A stretch of DNA of 64,000 nucleotides, taken from contig JAEUPP010000006.1 in assembly GCA_016790075.1 (NCBI GenBank), forward strand, positions 186,001 through 250,000, given 5' to 3'. Both the position numbers and the translations under genes were made by a program. The notes below the pieces were generated by a model. That model saw only the letters and a list, made by a program, of their open reading frames with translations. It was not told the DNA's origin and made no database searches. This DNA is from Rhodanobacteraceae bacterium (lineage in GTDB: Bacteria > Pseudomonadota > Gammaproteobacteria > Xanthomonadales > Rhodanobacteraceae). Shown piece after piece: positions 26,622 through 37,200 of this stretch. Numbering within the stretch: position 1 is the first letter of the stretch; the number at the start of each line of letters is the position of its first letter.

Positions 26622-27689
26622 ATGGTCCAGCGTTACCTGACACTGCCTTTTCTCTTCGCCGGGCTTGCGCTGGCTGCCTGTAGTGGCAATGACTCCGCCA
26701 GGAAACCTGCACCCGCAGCGCCGGCCAAGGTCAGTGCGCAGACGCTGGTGACCAAACCCTGGTCGGACGTGATCGAAGCGCTGGGTACGGCGCAGGCCAA
26801 TGAGTCGATCATTCTGAGCGCGAAGATTACCGAGACCGTGCGCCGGGTGAATTTCAGCGATGGCCAGGCCGTGTCGGCCGGCGATGTGCTGGTCGAGCTG
26901 AGCTCCAGCCAGCAGGTTGCGCAGCTCAAGGACATGCAGGCCGCAGCCAACGATGCGGACCGCCAGTACCGGCGTCAGCAGGATCTGGTCAAACAGGGCA
27001 CGGTATCCAAGGCCCTGTTTGATACGGCGATGGCAACTCGAGACTCCAGTCAGGCCAGGGTCGAGGCGATCCGTGCGCAGCTTGCCGACCGGGTCATCAC
27101 GGCCCCGTTTTCCGGCGTACTCGGTCTGCGCCGGGTGAGTCCCGGCACCTTGGTCACGCCGGGTACGGAAATCACCACGCTCGACGATATCGACCGGATC
27201 AAGCTCGATTTCCCGGTGCCCGAAACGCAGCTCGGTCTGATTGCAATAGGGCAGGAGATCCAGGCGGCCGCAGCGGCCTGGCCCCAGCGCCAATGGCGCG
27301 GAACGATAAGGTCCATCGATTCGCGCGTTGATACCGTCTCGCGTTCGGTGCTGGTGCGAGCCGAGGTGGAGAACCCGGAGCACGTGCTGCGGCCCGGCAT
27401 GCTGCTGTCGGTGCAGGTGTTCCGCGCGCCGCGGGAGGCGCTGGTGTTGCCGGAAATCGCGCTGGTGCAGATCGGTGCTGATTCCTATGTCTACCGGGTG
27501 AAGGCCGATAGCACGGTCGAGCAGGTGCGCATAGTGCTGGGCGTGCGCCGGCGCGGCGAGATTGAAGTACGTGAAGGGCTGCAGCCGGGCGATCGCGTGG
27601 TCGTTGACGGCACGGTCAAGCTGCGCAACGGCGCCAAGGTGGTCGTCGAGGAGCGCGCGGCTGTGACCGCGGCTTCCACCGCGAACTGA
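26622..27689 (+). CDS. RND efflux periplasmic adaptor lipoprotein
   Basis: 355 residues with a lipobox (LALAACSGND, Cys at about 20), so lipid-anchored in the periplasm. The lipoyl halves (SAKITETVRRVNFSDGQAVSAGDVLVEL and ADRVITAPFSGVLGLRRVSPGTLVTPG) flank an alpha-hairpin at about 100-145. The beta-barrel and membrane-proximal domain follow. It should couple the RND pump encoded 9 bases downstream to an outer-membrane channel, for which no gene is nearby. The ATG at 26622 has AAGGA upstream; the longer frame lacks a signal peptide start. Confidence 0.94.
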   Translation: MVQRYLTLPFLFAGLALAACSGNDSARKPAPAAPAKVSAQTLVTKPWSDVIEALGTAQANESIILSAKITETVRRVNFSDGQAVSAGDVLVELSSSQQVAQLKDMQAAANDADRQYRRQQDLVKQGTVSKALFDTAMATRDSSQARVEAIRAQLADRVITAPFSGVLGLRRVSPGTLVTPGTEITTLDDIDRIKLDFPVPETQLGLIAIGQEIQAAAAAWPQRQWRGTIRSIDSRVDTVSRSVLVRAEVENPEHVLRPGMLLSVQVFRAPREALVLPEIALVQIGADSYVYRVKADSTVEQVRIVLGVRRRGEIEVREGLQPGDRVVVDGTVKLRNGAKVVVEERAAVTAASTAN

Positions 27690-27698
27690 GGAGGCCCC

Positions 27699-30600
27699 AT
27701 GCTGCTGTCGGACATCTCAGTCAAGCGGCCCGTGTTCGCGACCGTGCTTTCGCTGATTCTGCTGGTGCTCGGGCTGATCGCATTCACGCGCCTGCCATTG
27801 CGGGAACTGCCCAATATCGATCCGCCCGTGGTCTCGATCGATACCACGTATACCGGTGCTTCCGCCGCTGTAGTCGAAACCCGCGTGACGCAGGTGCTCG
27901 AAGATGCCGTTGCCGGCATCGAAGGGGTCGAGAGCGTGCAGTCGTCCAGCCGCAATGGCCGCTCCAGCATCACGCTGGAGTTCACGCTCGACCGCGATAT
28001 CGAAGGTGCAGCAAACGATGTGCGCGACGCGGTCTCGCGTGCGGTCGACCGGTTGCCGGAGGAGGTCAATCCGCCGCAGGTCGTGAAAGTCGAGGGCGAT
28101 GCCGATGTCATCATCTGGCTCAACCTGAGCTCGACGAAATTCGACCAGCTAGCGCTGACTGACTATGCCGACCGCTATATCGTCGACCGGCTGTCATCGA
28201 TCGATGGCGTGGCTCAGGTCAATATTGCCGGCGGGCAGCGCTATGCCATGCGCATCTGGCTTGACCGCAGGGCGCTTGCGGCACGCAGCCTGACGGCGAA
28301 CGATATCGAAAACGCGTTGCGCCGCGAAAACGTCGAGCTGCCGGCCGGACGCATCGAGTCTGATACGCGCGATTTCACCCTGCGTGTATTGCGCGATTAC
28401 CGCACGCCCGAAGACTTTGCTCAGCTTGCAATCACGAAATCGGCAGACGGCCACGTGACGCGGCTGGCCGAGGTCGCCAGGGTCGAGCGCGCCGCTGACG
28501 ACCGCCGTGCCTACTTCCGCGGCAACGGCAAGGTCATGGTCGGGCTCGGCATAGTGAAAACCTCGACGGCAAATAGCCTGGACGTGGCTGCCCGCGTCAA
28601 GGGGGAAATGGCGCGTATCCAGCAATCACTGCCCGACAGCATGAGCATGGGGGTCAGCTACGATTCGACCATCTTTATTGATGCGGCCGTGGACCAGGTC
28701 TACGAGACATTGATCGAAGCGGTGCTGCTCGTGCTGGTGGTGATCTTTCTGTTCCTTGGCAGCCTGCGTGCGGCGCTGATTCCGGCGGTAACAGTACCCG
28801 TTTGCATAGTCGCCGCCTTCCTCGGGCTGTATGCGTTCGGTTTCTCGATCAATTTGCTGACCTTGCTCGCACTGGTGCTTTCGATTGGCCTCGTCGTTGA
28901 CGACGCCATCGTCGTGCTGGAAAACTGCCAGCGTCGCGTTGACCTCGGTGAGCCGCCGTTGATCGCGGCGTTTCGTGGCACGCGCCAGGTTGCTTTCGCG
29001 GTAGTCGCAACCACCGCCGTACTGATTGCCGTATTCCTGCCGATTGCGTTCATGGAAGGCAACAACGGCCGCTTGTTTCGTGAGCTCGCTGTCGCGGTCG
29101 CTGGTGCGGTCGCCATTTCTGCCTTCGTGGCGCTGACCCTGACGCCGATGATGTGCTCGCGCTTGCTGCGCGCGCACAAGAAAGAGTCGGGTTTCGTCGC
29201 CTGGACCGAGCGCCAGCTCGATCGTGTCGGCAACGCCTATCGCCGCGCACTGGAAAAGAGCGTGGCCCGGCCGGTGCTGGTTGGCGCCGTGCTGCTGGCA
29301 GCCGTCGTGTTGATCGGCGTGCTGTTCTTGCGTGTGCCTAGGGAGCTCGCGCCTCCCGAAGACCGCGGCGTGTTTTTCGCCCAGGTGCTGGGGCCGGAAG
29401 GCGCCGGATTCGACTACACCGTGCAGCAAATGCAGGAAGTGGAAAAACGCCTGATGTCGCTCAGTGGCGACGATGGTCCGGTTTTCCGTATCAACTCGCG
29501 TGTTCCCGGCGGCTGGGGACGTAGCGAGGAAATGCATGCCGGTCAGGCCGTCGTATTGCTCAAGCCCTGGGACGAGCGCAGCGCGACCACGGCCGAAGTC
29601 GTCGACAAGGCGCGCGCGCTGTTGGCCGACGTCTCCTCGGTGCGAGCCATTCCGCAGATCCGCCAGGGCCTGGTGCGTTCCGGCGGTCAGCCACTGCAGC
29701 TGGTGCTCGGCGGGCCTGACTATGCGGAGCTCGTCGATTGGCGCGACCGCATGCTGAAGCGCATGGAGGCCAACCCGCGGCTGTTCGCCACCGATTCGGA
29801 CTACAAGGAAACGCGGCCGCAGCTGCGCATCGGTATCGATCGCGGGCGCGCTGCGAATCTGGGCGTGTCGGTCGAGGACATAGGGCGCACCCTGGAAACC
29901 ATGCTGGGGTCGCGCCGCGTGACCACTTTTGTTGACGGTGGCGAGGAATACGACGTCATTCTGCAGGCGCAGGATAGTGATCGCCGCAGTCCGGCTGATC
30001 TGACCAATCTCTATGTTAGGGCGCGCGGCGGCGAGTTGATTTCGCTGGCGAACCTCGTGACCTTGAGTGAGTTCGCCGAGCCTGGATCCCTGAACCGATT
30101 CAACCGGCTGCGCGCGATCACCCTGTCGGCCGGGCTGGCGCCGGGCTATACACTTGGCGAGGCGCTGGCCTGGATGCGCCAGGTGGCCGCCGAGGAGCTG
30201 CCGGACACGGCGCAGATCGATTACAAGGGCGAGTCGCGCGAATTCCACAAGGCCGGCGGCGCTGTTGCGTTCACGTTCGCGATGGCCTTGCTGATCGTGT
30301 TTCTCGTGCTTGCGGCGCAGTTTGAGAGCTTCGTGCATCCGCTGGTGATCATGCTGACGGTGCCGTTGGCGGTGCTTGGCGCCTTGCTTGGTCTGTGGCT
30401 ATGGGGGTCGAGCCTGAATCTGTTCAGCCAGATCGGCATCGTCATGCTGGTCGGTCTCGCGGCGAAAAACGGCATTCTTATCGTTGAATTCGCCAATCAG
30501 TTACGCGACCAGGGACGCAGCATCCGTGCCGCCATACTTGATGCGTCTGCGGTACGGCTGCGGCCCATACTCATGACCTCGATCGCGACGATTACTGGCG

Positions 30601-30815
30601 CGCTGCCGCTGCTTTTCGCAACCGGCGCCGGAGCAGCGAGCCGGGTGACCATCGGCGTGGTCGTTGTGTTCGGTGTGAGCTTGTCGACGCTGCTGTCGCT
30701 GTTCGTCGTGCCGGCGTTCTATCTGCTGCTGGCGCGTTATACCCATTCGCCGCAAACGGTCGCACGCACCCTGCAGATCCAGGAGCACAACCATCCCGAT
30801 GCGGAAACCGCCTGA
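27699..30815 (+). CDS. RND multidrug efflux pump, HAE1 family
   Basis: 1038 residues with the full RND plan: one helix, a large periplasmic domain, six helices, a second periplasmic domain and five helices. The proton relay residues are present: Asp401-Asp402 in GLVVDDAIVVLEN (transmembrane 4) and Lys923 in AAKNGILIVEFANQ (transmembrane 10). It is a proton-driven exporter of drugs, dyes or lipids from the inner membrane and periplasm; the substrate is not predictable. GAGGAGG lies just before the start. It is co-transcribed with the adaptor gene. The short beta-hairpins and single-gene pump suggest a homotrimer. Confidence 0.97.
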   Translation: MLLSDISVKRPVFATVLSLILLVLGLIAFTRLPLRELPNIDPPVVSIDTTYTGASAAVVETRVTQVLEDAVAGIEGVESVQSSSRNGRSSITLEFTLDRDIEGAANDVRDAVSRAVDRLPEEVNPPQVVKVEGDADVIIWLNLSSTKFDQLALTDYADRYIVDRLSSIDGVAQVNIAGGQRYAMRIWLDRRALAARSLTANDIENALRRENVELPAGRIESDTRDFTLRVLRDYRTPEDFAQLAITKSADGHVTRLAEVARVERAADDRRAYFRGNGKVMVGLGIVKTSTANSLDVAARVKGEMARIQQSLPDSMSMGVSYDSTIFIDAAVDQVYETLIEAVLLVLVVIFLFLGSLRAALIPAVTVPVCIVAAFLGLYAFGFSINLLTLLALVLSIGLVVDDAIVVLENCQRRVDLGEPPLIAAFRGTRQVAFAVVATTAVLIAVFLPIAFMEGNNGRLFRELAVAVAGAVAISAFVALTLTPMMCSRLLRAHKKESGFVAWTERQLDRVGNAYRRALEKSVARPVLVGAVLLAAVVLIGVLFLRVPRELAPPEDRGVFFAQVLGPEGAGFDYTVQQMQEVEKRLMSLSGDDGPVFRINSRVPGGWGRSEEMHAGQAVVLLKPWDERSATTAEVVDKARALLADVSSVRAIPQIRQGLVRSGGQPLQLVLGGPDYAELVDWRDRMLKRMEANPRLFATDSDYKETRPQLRIGIDRGRAANLGVSVEDIGRTLETMLGSRRVTTFVDGGEEYDVILQAQDSDRRSPADLTNLYVRARGGELISLANLVTLSEFAEPGSLNRFNRLRAITLSAGLAPGYTLGEALAWMRQVAAEELPDTAQIDYKGESREFHKAGGAVAFTFAMALLIVFLVLAAQFESFVHPLVIMLTVPLAVLGALLGLWLWGSSLNLFSQIGIVMLVGLAAKNGILIVEFANQLRDQGRSIRAAILDASAVRLRPILMTSIATITGALPLLFATGAGAASRVTIGVVVVFGVSLSTLLSLFVVPAFYLLLARYTHSPQTVARTLQIQEHNHPDAETA

Positions 30816-30869
30816 AGCGGTGAAGCGCTATGCTGCGCGGCACCGGATTAGCATGGCGAAAAACCTGGC

Positions 30870-31928
30870 ATGAGTTCTGACCACGACGATACGCGCCCAG
30901 GGCGTGGCGACAGCCCCTGGGCCAACGCCCGCCCGCGCGGCAGTGCTGCGCGGCCCGACAAGCGCGAGCGCGAGCGGCGCAAAGCAGAAGCGGGTGGCAT
31001 GGTGCTGCCGCGGCGCTCCGGCGAAGCGCCGCGCGATGAACGCATTGCCACGCGGCGTGATGTCGCTGCTGTTGCGCCGCGGCGTCACGAGGCGGCGCGC
31101 TTGGATGCAACAGCGCGGGAAAACCGTTATCGCGGAACCGCTGACAGCCCCGAGACCGGGGCGCCTCCCCAGCTGCAGCAGCGTCACGAAGAACTGCGTG
31201 TGTTCGGCATCAATGCTTGCGCCGCCGCTTTCGCGCGGCGGCCGCAGGATCTGCGTAAGGCCTATCTGACCGAACAGCGCATTGCACAGTTCAAGCCACT
31301 GCTGGCCTGGTGCGTACAGCAACGCCTGGGCTATCGCGTTGTCGCCGATGCCGATCTCGCCAAGCTGACGGCGAGCCAGCATCACGAGGGTGTTTGCCTC
31401 GAGATGCGGCGCCAGCCGGCGCTGTCGCTGCAGGCCCTGATCGGGCGCCTGCCGGCTGCACCGGCGCCGGCCGTGCTCGTCGTGCTCGACGGTGTCGGCA
31501 ATCCGCATAATTTCGGCGCGGTGCTGCGCAGCGCGGCGAACTTCGGTGTTGCGGGTGTGGTGCTGCCGCCGGATTCGCCGCTGACGTTGTCCGGCGCGGC
31601 TTGCCGCGTCGCCGAAGGCGGCGCGGAAGTGGTAGCCCTGGCGCGGCCCCTGGCGGGAGAAGACTTGTCAGCCTTGCTGCGCGAAGCCGGGTTTTCGATT
31701 GTCGCGACCGTACCGCGCAGCGGCGTGCCGCTTTACGGCCAGGTGCTGCCGGCGCGTATTGCCTTTGTTTTCGGAGCCGAGAACGACGGCATGAGCGCCG
31801 ACTGGATCGCCGCTGCCGATCGCCGGCTCACGATCCCGGGTACAGGCGCGGTCGAGAGCCTGAATATCGCCGCCAGTGCCGCCGTGCTATTTGCCGAGCA
31901 CTACCGCCAATACGGTGCTACCGCGTGA
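30870..31928 (+). CDS. TrmH/SpoU-family RNA methyltransferase (YfiF-like)
   Basis: 352 residues. The first 95 are basic and low in complexity (Arg, Ala, Gly rich), probably disordered RNA-binding sequence, as in E. coli YfiF. A substrate-binding subdomain (about 108-185) precedes the knotted SPOUT domain with its three motifs: GNPHNFGAVLRSAANFG near 210, FVFGAENDGMS near 298 and IPGTGAVESLNIAASAAVLF near 320. It should methylate the 2'-oxygen of a ribose in tRNA or rRNA using S-adenosylmethionine; the site is unknown. It ends in a GTGA overlap with the glyoxalase-fold gene. Confidence 0.92.
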   Translation: MSSDHDDTRPGRGDSPWANARPRGSAARPDKRERERRKAEAGGMVLPRRSGEAPRDERIATRRDVAAVAPRRHEAARLDATARENRYRGTADSPETGAPPQLQQRHEELRVFGINACAAAFARRPQDLRKAYLTEQRIAQFKPLLAWCVQQRLGYRVVADADLAKLTASQHHEGVCLEMRRQPALSLQALIGRLPAAPAPAVLVVLDGVGNPHNFGAVLRSAANFGVAGVVLPPDSPLTLSGAACRVAEGGAEVVALARPLAGEDLSALLREAGFSIVATVPRSGVPLYGQVLPARIAFVFGAENDGMSADWIAAADRRLTIPGTGAVESLNIAASAAVLFAEHYRQYGATA

Positions 31929-32311
31929 GCGCGCGCCTGGGCCTGGTCGCGCTGCTGGTACGCGACTACGACGAAGCGATCGCGTTCTTTACTCAGGCAC
32001 TGCGCTTTGTGCTGGTCGAAGACAGTGACCGTGGCGGCGGCAAGCGCTGGGTGGTGGTTGCCCCTCGCGGCGGTGGCACTGGCCTGCTGCTGGCCCGCGC
32101 GGTGACACCGGAGCAGCAGGCGCAGATCGGCTGCCAGGCGGGCGGGCGCGTGTTTCTGTTCCTTGATACCGATGACTTCGACGGCGAGTTTGCGCACATG
32201 CAGGCTCAGGGCGTGCGTTTTGCCGAACAGCCACGCAACGAGGACTACGGCAAGGTCGTGGTGTTTCTCGACTTGTATGGCAATCGCTGGGATTTGTTGC
32301 AGCCTACCTAG
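31925..32311 (+). CDS. Glyoxalase/bleomycin-resistance (VOC) fold protein
   Basis: 128 residues, one VOC domain: LGLVALLVRDYDEAIAFFTQALRF at the start and GKVVVFLDLYGNRWDLLQP at the end. VOC proteins bind metal and catalyse varied isomerisations or resistance reactions; the substrate is unknown. The start is a GTG at 31925 overlapping the stop of the methyltransferase gene (GTGA), so it is translationally coupled. A much longer frame opens upstream inside the methyltransferase gene but is out of frame with known sequence and ignored. Confidence 0.88.
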   Translation: MSARLGLVALLVRDYDEAIAFFTQALRFVLVEDSDRGGGKRWVVVAPRGGGTGLLLARAVTPEQQAQIGCQAGGRVFLFLDTDDFDGEFAHMQAQGVRFAEQPRNEDYGKVVVFLDLYGNRWDLLQPT

Positions 32312-32595
32312 GAGCTGGCGTTTCTCCCAAAAAAGAGCCCGCAGCAGGGCGGCGGAGGCAGCGCGCTGCGGCTGAGAGCAAGGCTGGCATGGCGTGGTAC
32401 TACTGGGACTCCCAGTCCTTCGTGCTGGCGGGAACAAACGGCGACGCCTCAGTCCACGTCCCGGCTGCAAAGCGCAGCGTCTCGAATTTCTCGTCATGCT
32501 GCAAGCGAAACCCAGCGTGATGCCATGCAAACTCCAGCCATCGGCTGAGCGGTGCGGGGTTGTAGCACGCGTGACTGTGGCTTCATGCAGCGGGC

Positions 32596-34020
32596 TCAGT
32601 TCTCGCCTGCGGTCTTGAACATGCCGGGTGCGGAACCGAAATCGCCGTCGGCCGCGGCAGCCATATAGGCCCAGCTCACATAGACGGCGACGACCTGGGC
32701 CAGCTGTTGCGGATCGATCTTGTCGAGCGTGTCGTCGGCTGTGTGGTGATAGTCGAAATAACGCGTAGCGTCGTTGCTCAGGCTGAGCGCCGCCATGCCT
32801 TCGGCGTGCATGGGACTGAGATCGGGGCCACCATTGGCGCGCTCGCTGCCGCGACTGACGCCCAGTGGCGCGAGCACTTGCATCATCGCGTCGATCGCGG
32901 GCAAGGCTTCGGGTTTTACGCTGGCGTTGAGACGCCAGATCCGGTCGCCGCCCATGTCCGCTTCCGCGCCAAGCACATGCTGCGCAACTTCGTGCTTGTG
33001 CGCCGCTGCATAGGCCTTGCCGCCATGGAGCCCGGCCTCTTCGTTCGCGAAGGCGACCACGCGGATCGTACGCCTGGGCGGCTGCGGCAAATCGCCGATC
33101 AGCGCTCCGGCGGCCATGCTGATCGCGACGCCGGCGCCGTCGTCGATGGCGCCAGTGCCCAGATCCCATGAATCCAGATGGCCACCGAGAATCACGATTT
33201 CATCAGGTTTTTCGCTGCCACGGATTTCGGCGATGACGTTCGCGCCGGTGTAGTCGCCTTCGAGGCCGCAGTCGAGCTGCAGCTTCATCAGCACCGGCTG
33301 GCCGCGGCGCAGCGCGGCTTCCATCAGGTCAGCATCGGGATTCGATACGGCCGCGGCGGGAATGCGTCTGCCCTCGGGCTCCCACTGTGTCATGCCCGTA
33401 TGTGGCAGGCGCTGGCTGTCGGTGCCAGCTGAGCGCAGTACGAATGCGGCAGCGCCGAGCTGGGCTGCAATGGCTGGGCCGCGCGAGCGAATGCGCGAGC
33501 CCGTGCCATATTCGTGGCCGTCCTGATGGGCGTGCATGCGCGTGCTGACAAATACAATTTTGTTTTTTACATCTTCACTCTTTGCTGCCTTCAGCGCATC
33601 CAGGCTGTCAAATAGCACGAGCGGAGCCGTGATTCCGCCTTTGGGAGTCGCTGGGGAATAACCCAGCGCCGTGACCGCGAGCTGCTGTGCGTAGGGTGCA
33701 GTCAACGCGGCACTCTCGCTGCGGCGCACCCACTTGGGAAAGGTGACGGGCTCAGTCCAGACCTTGTCGTATCCAAGTGCCCTGAACTTTGCGACAGCCC
33801 AGTCCCGCGCCTTCTGATCGTTGACGCCGCCGGCCAGACGCGGCCCGATTTCCGTCGTCAGCGATTCGAGCACGGCATAGGCCTTCTCGTCCTTGAGCGC
33901 CTGATCGCGCAAGGCGATGGCCTGCCTGATCGCGGCTTCCGGCACGGTCGTGATCGGGGTCGCATTCGCGCTCGCCGACAGCAGGGCTAACAGCAAGCAG
34001 GGCAGGACACGCAAGACCAT
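32596..34020 (-). CDS. Secreted M28-family zinc aminopeptidase
   Basis: 474 residues with a signal peptide (MVLRVLPCLLLALLSASANA). A PA-like insert fills about 110-250. The M28 core has the two-zinc site: His in GGHLDSWDLG, Asp in AIDDGAG, the Glu pair in NEEAG, Asp in EADMGG and His in YHHTADDT. It resembles periplasmic carboxypeptidase Q-like enzymes that release terminal residues from peptides. ATG 34020 begins the signal peptide, with GGAGC-type sequence upstream (GGAGCTGCC); a longer frame exists. It converges with the VOC gene across about 285 bases. Confidence 0.94.
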   Translation of the reverse strand: MVLRVLPCLLLALLSASANATPITTVPEAAIRQAIALRDQALKDEKAYAVLESLTTEIGPRLAGGVNDQKARDWAVAKFRALGYDKVWTEPVTFPKWVRRSESAALTAPYAQQLAVTALGYSPATPKGGITAPLVLFDSLDALKAAKSEDVKNKIVFVSTRMHAHQDGHEYGTGSRIRSRGPAIAAQLGAAAFVLRSAGTDSQRLPHTGMTQWEPEGRRIPAAAVSNPDADLMEAALRRGQPVLMKLQLDCGLEGDYTGANVIAEIRGSEKPDEIVILGGHLDSWDLGTGAIDDGAGVAISMAAGALIGDLPQPPRRTIRVVAFANEEAGLHGGKAYAAAHKHEVAQHVLGAEADMGGDRIWRLNASVKPEALPAIDAMMQVLAPLGVSRGSERANGGPDLSPMHAEGMAALSLSNDATRYFDYHHTADDTLDKIDPQQLAQVVAVYVSWAYMAAAADGDFGSAPGMFKTAGEN

Positions 34021-34232
34021 GAGGCAGCTCCGTAGGTAAAAAACGCATGCTGCCATGGGCGGCAGACGGAGGATCTAGGACTTTGGTCATGCTTTGCGGA
34101 CGCAGACCGCAACAGTCGGCGCGGCCGCCTGGCATGGCGTTTCACGCAGCCGGGGATTTCCGCAACATCGCTGTAGCTGCTGGGCCGACCGCGGCGCTAC
34201 GATGCTTGCCGTAGTCATTCGGGGAGATGACG

Positions 34233-37200
34233 ATGGTGTCAGCTTGGCGATGGATTCCCGCGGGGATGGCAGGCCTGGCTCTGGCCTGTGGCTTGTTGCA
34301 GCCGCTGCTTACTGGTGAATCCGGCACGCGCGATGACGCTCAACGCCGGAACGTCACGGACTATCTGCGCGAGGAAAATGCAGCACGCAGTGCTCGTGTC
34401 AGCGGGGCGCTGGAGCGCGCGCAGTTATTTGCCGCGCGGCGTTTGCCCGCTGGTGAAACCGAGCTGCAGCCGGCGCGCTGGTTCCGTGCTGAAGCGCAGA
34501 TGCGCGGCATGAAGCGGCACGTGCCGAACGCCGAGCGCAATTCGGTTGGCGGCGCCAAGGGGCAACCGCAGTGGCAGTGGTTAGGTCCGGCCAACGCGAC
34601 CGGGCGCACGCGCACGCTGGAGTTCGATCCACGCAATCCGGACGTGATGTACGCGGGCGGCGTATCTGGCGGGGTCTGGAAAAGTACCGATGCCGGGACG
34701 AGCTGGCAGCCGCTGTCTGACGATGCGGTCAATCTCAATATCGGTGCGCTGGCGATTGATCCTGAGCGTCCCGATACGCTTTACGCGGGCACCGGTGAGC
34801 TGTATCGCGACAGCGGCATGCCCTGGTCGCCGATGAGTGGCTCGGGCATCCTCAAGAGTGTTGATGGCGGCGCGAGCTGGAATCCGCTGCTGGCAACGCA
34901 GAACGCAGAGTTCCGCTATGTCAGCGATATCGTGTTCAGTCCGCGTGATTCGCGCCGGTTGTATGCGGCGACCAACAGTGGCATCTGGCGTTCGCGGGAT
35001 GGCGGTGCGACGTTTGAGCGCCTGCTGCGCCCGGCTGACGAGCAGGATCAGCGCCGCTATGAAGGCTGTACGGATCTCGCAATCCGCAGTGATACCGAAC
35101 AGGACTGGTTGTTGGCGACCTGCGCGTCGCGTTCCATCGCCGACCGCTACTGGCTGCCCGGCACGGTGACGCCGCCGGCCTGCGGCGGGCCGTGTCCGGC
35201 AGCGATCTTTCTCAATACCGACGCCGGCAACTCGGGCCAGTGGCAAACCGTGCTGTCCGAGGCGGGGCAGGGGCGCACGCAGATCGATATTCACCGCGCC
35301 GACCCACGCGTGATCTATGCTGTTGCCGCGAGCACCGCAGCGGGCTTTGATCGCGATGGCGACGGTGACGGCGACTACAACAACGGCCTGCATGCGTTAT
35401 GGCGTTCGGAAGATGGCGGACTTACCTGGGATGCCAGGCTGCGCAACGACACGGCCGATACGCTCTCGGCCAGCCTGTTCCAGTTCCATTTCGCGGTAAA
35501 GCCGCGCGCTTGTGGCGACTCTTCTCCGCCGGATTTCTACGCGGCGGGCTGGTACAACAATGCCATTGCTGCTGATCCGCTCGACCGCGACACGGTCTGG
35601 GTCGGTGGCATGACGCTGTTTCGGTCGGTCGACGGCGGTCAGCGTTTCGGGCTTGCTAGTTACTACTTCGGCCAGGATGACTCGTACGTCCATCCGGATC
35701 AGCATCGTATCCGTTTCCATCCACAGTACAACGGTGCGGCGAATCAGCGTCTTTACAGCACGCACGACGGGGGAATCTCGGTTACCGACAACGCGCGTGC
35801 GCCAGTCAGCTACGGCGACGCGGCGCTCTGCGGCGCAGTCGGCGGCGAGCGCGTGCGCTGGCGCAGCGTGAATCACGGCATGGGCACGACCCAGTTCTAC
35901 GCCGGTGCGGCATTTCCCGACGGGCGCAGCTATCTCGGCGGCACGCAGGACAACGGCACCTGGCTCGGCAGCGATACGGCAGGTGCCGCTGGCTGGCGCC
36001 ATGTCTACGGTGGCGATGGTGGATTCGCCGCGGTCAATCCGCTCAATACGAATGTGCTCTATGCGAGTTCGCAGGGCGTCTCGATCGGCAAATCCGTGGA
36101 CGGTGGCTTGAGCTTCGTCAGAGGCATGACACGGGGCTTGAGTGACCAGACACTGTTCATCATGCCGTATCTGATTGATCCGAACGTGCCAGACCGGTTG
36201 TATGCCGGTGGCCTGCGTCTGTGGCGTACTGACGACGCGGCAACGAATTGGCGCCCTGCCAGCGCACGTTTCGGCACCGATTTTTATAGCCGTACCTCGG
36301 CGATTGCGATTGCGCCTGGCAATCCGAACCGGATGCTGGTCGGCAACCGTAACGCGATCTACCGCAACAGTGCGGCGCTCTCAAGCACGGCGAACAGCGT
36401 CTGGGCGTCCAGCGCGCCGCGCGAAGGCTGGGTCTCGCGCCTGGCATTCGATCCGGTCGACAGCAATGTTAGCTATGCAACGTATTCCACTTTTGGTGGT
36501 GTGCATGTGTGGAAATCCGTGGATGCTGGTGCCAGCTGGCAGCCGCTGGACGGGGTCGACGACGGTCGCCTGCCCGATGTGCCGGTACACGCGATCGTGA
36601 TCAATCCGCGCAATACGCGCGAGCTCTATATCGGCACCGATCTTGGTCTTTTCGTATCGCTCGACGGAGGTCAGCACTGGGCGGTGGAAAATACGGGCTA
36701 CGCCAACGTCATTACGGAAGACTTGAAACTGGTTACGCCGCCGAACGCGCCGCCGCAGCTGTTCGCCTTTACCTATGGGCGCGGCGTCTGGCGCGTCAAC
36801 CTCGGCGATTTTGACGGCCAGCCCGATTACCGCATCGACAGCCGTATCGCCGGCATGTGGTGGAACGCGCAATCCGATGGTCATGGCCTGATGCTTGAAC
36901 CGGTAGTGATCGACGGGGTAATCCACGTCGTCGCCAGCTGGTTCGTCTATGTCGACGGTGATCCGCTATGGATGATAGGCGTGGGACGCGCCGACGGAGC
37001 ACGGGTGCGTGTGCCGGTTACAGCCAGCCGCGGAGCGAATTTCCCGCCGGATTTCCGCGCGGCAGACGTGCAGCGCTATGCCTGGGGTGAACTCGATCTG
37101 GAGTTCCGTTCGCCACAGCAGGCGACTTTGCGCTGGAGCAGAACCTTGCCCGGCTTCGGTAGCGGCGAGCTGGCCATCGAATCGCTGCTTGCCGCGGCCT

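Noticed and set aside
28626..30338. 570-codon open frame antisense to the RND pump gene
   Set aside because: It is the mirror of a strongly conserved RND gene, has no domain or ribosome binding site, and its His/Arg/Gln-rich composition is typical of antisense frames in GC-rich DNA.
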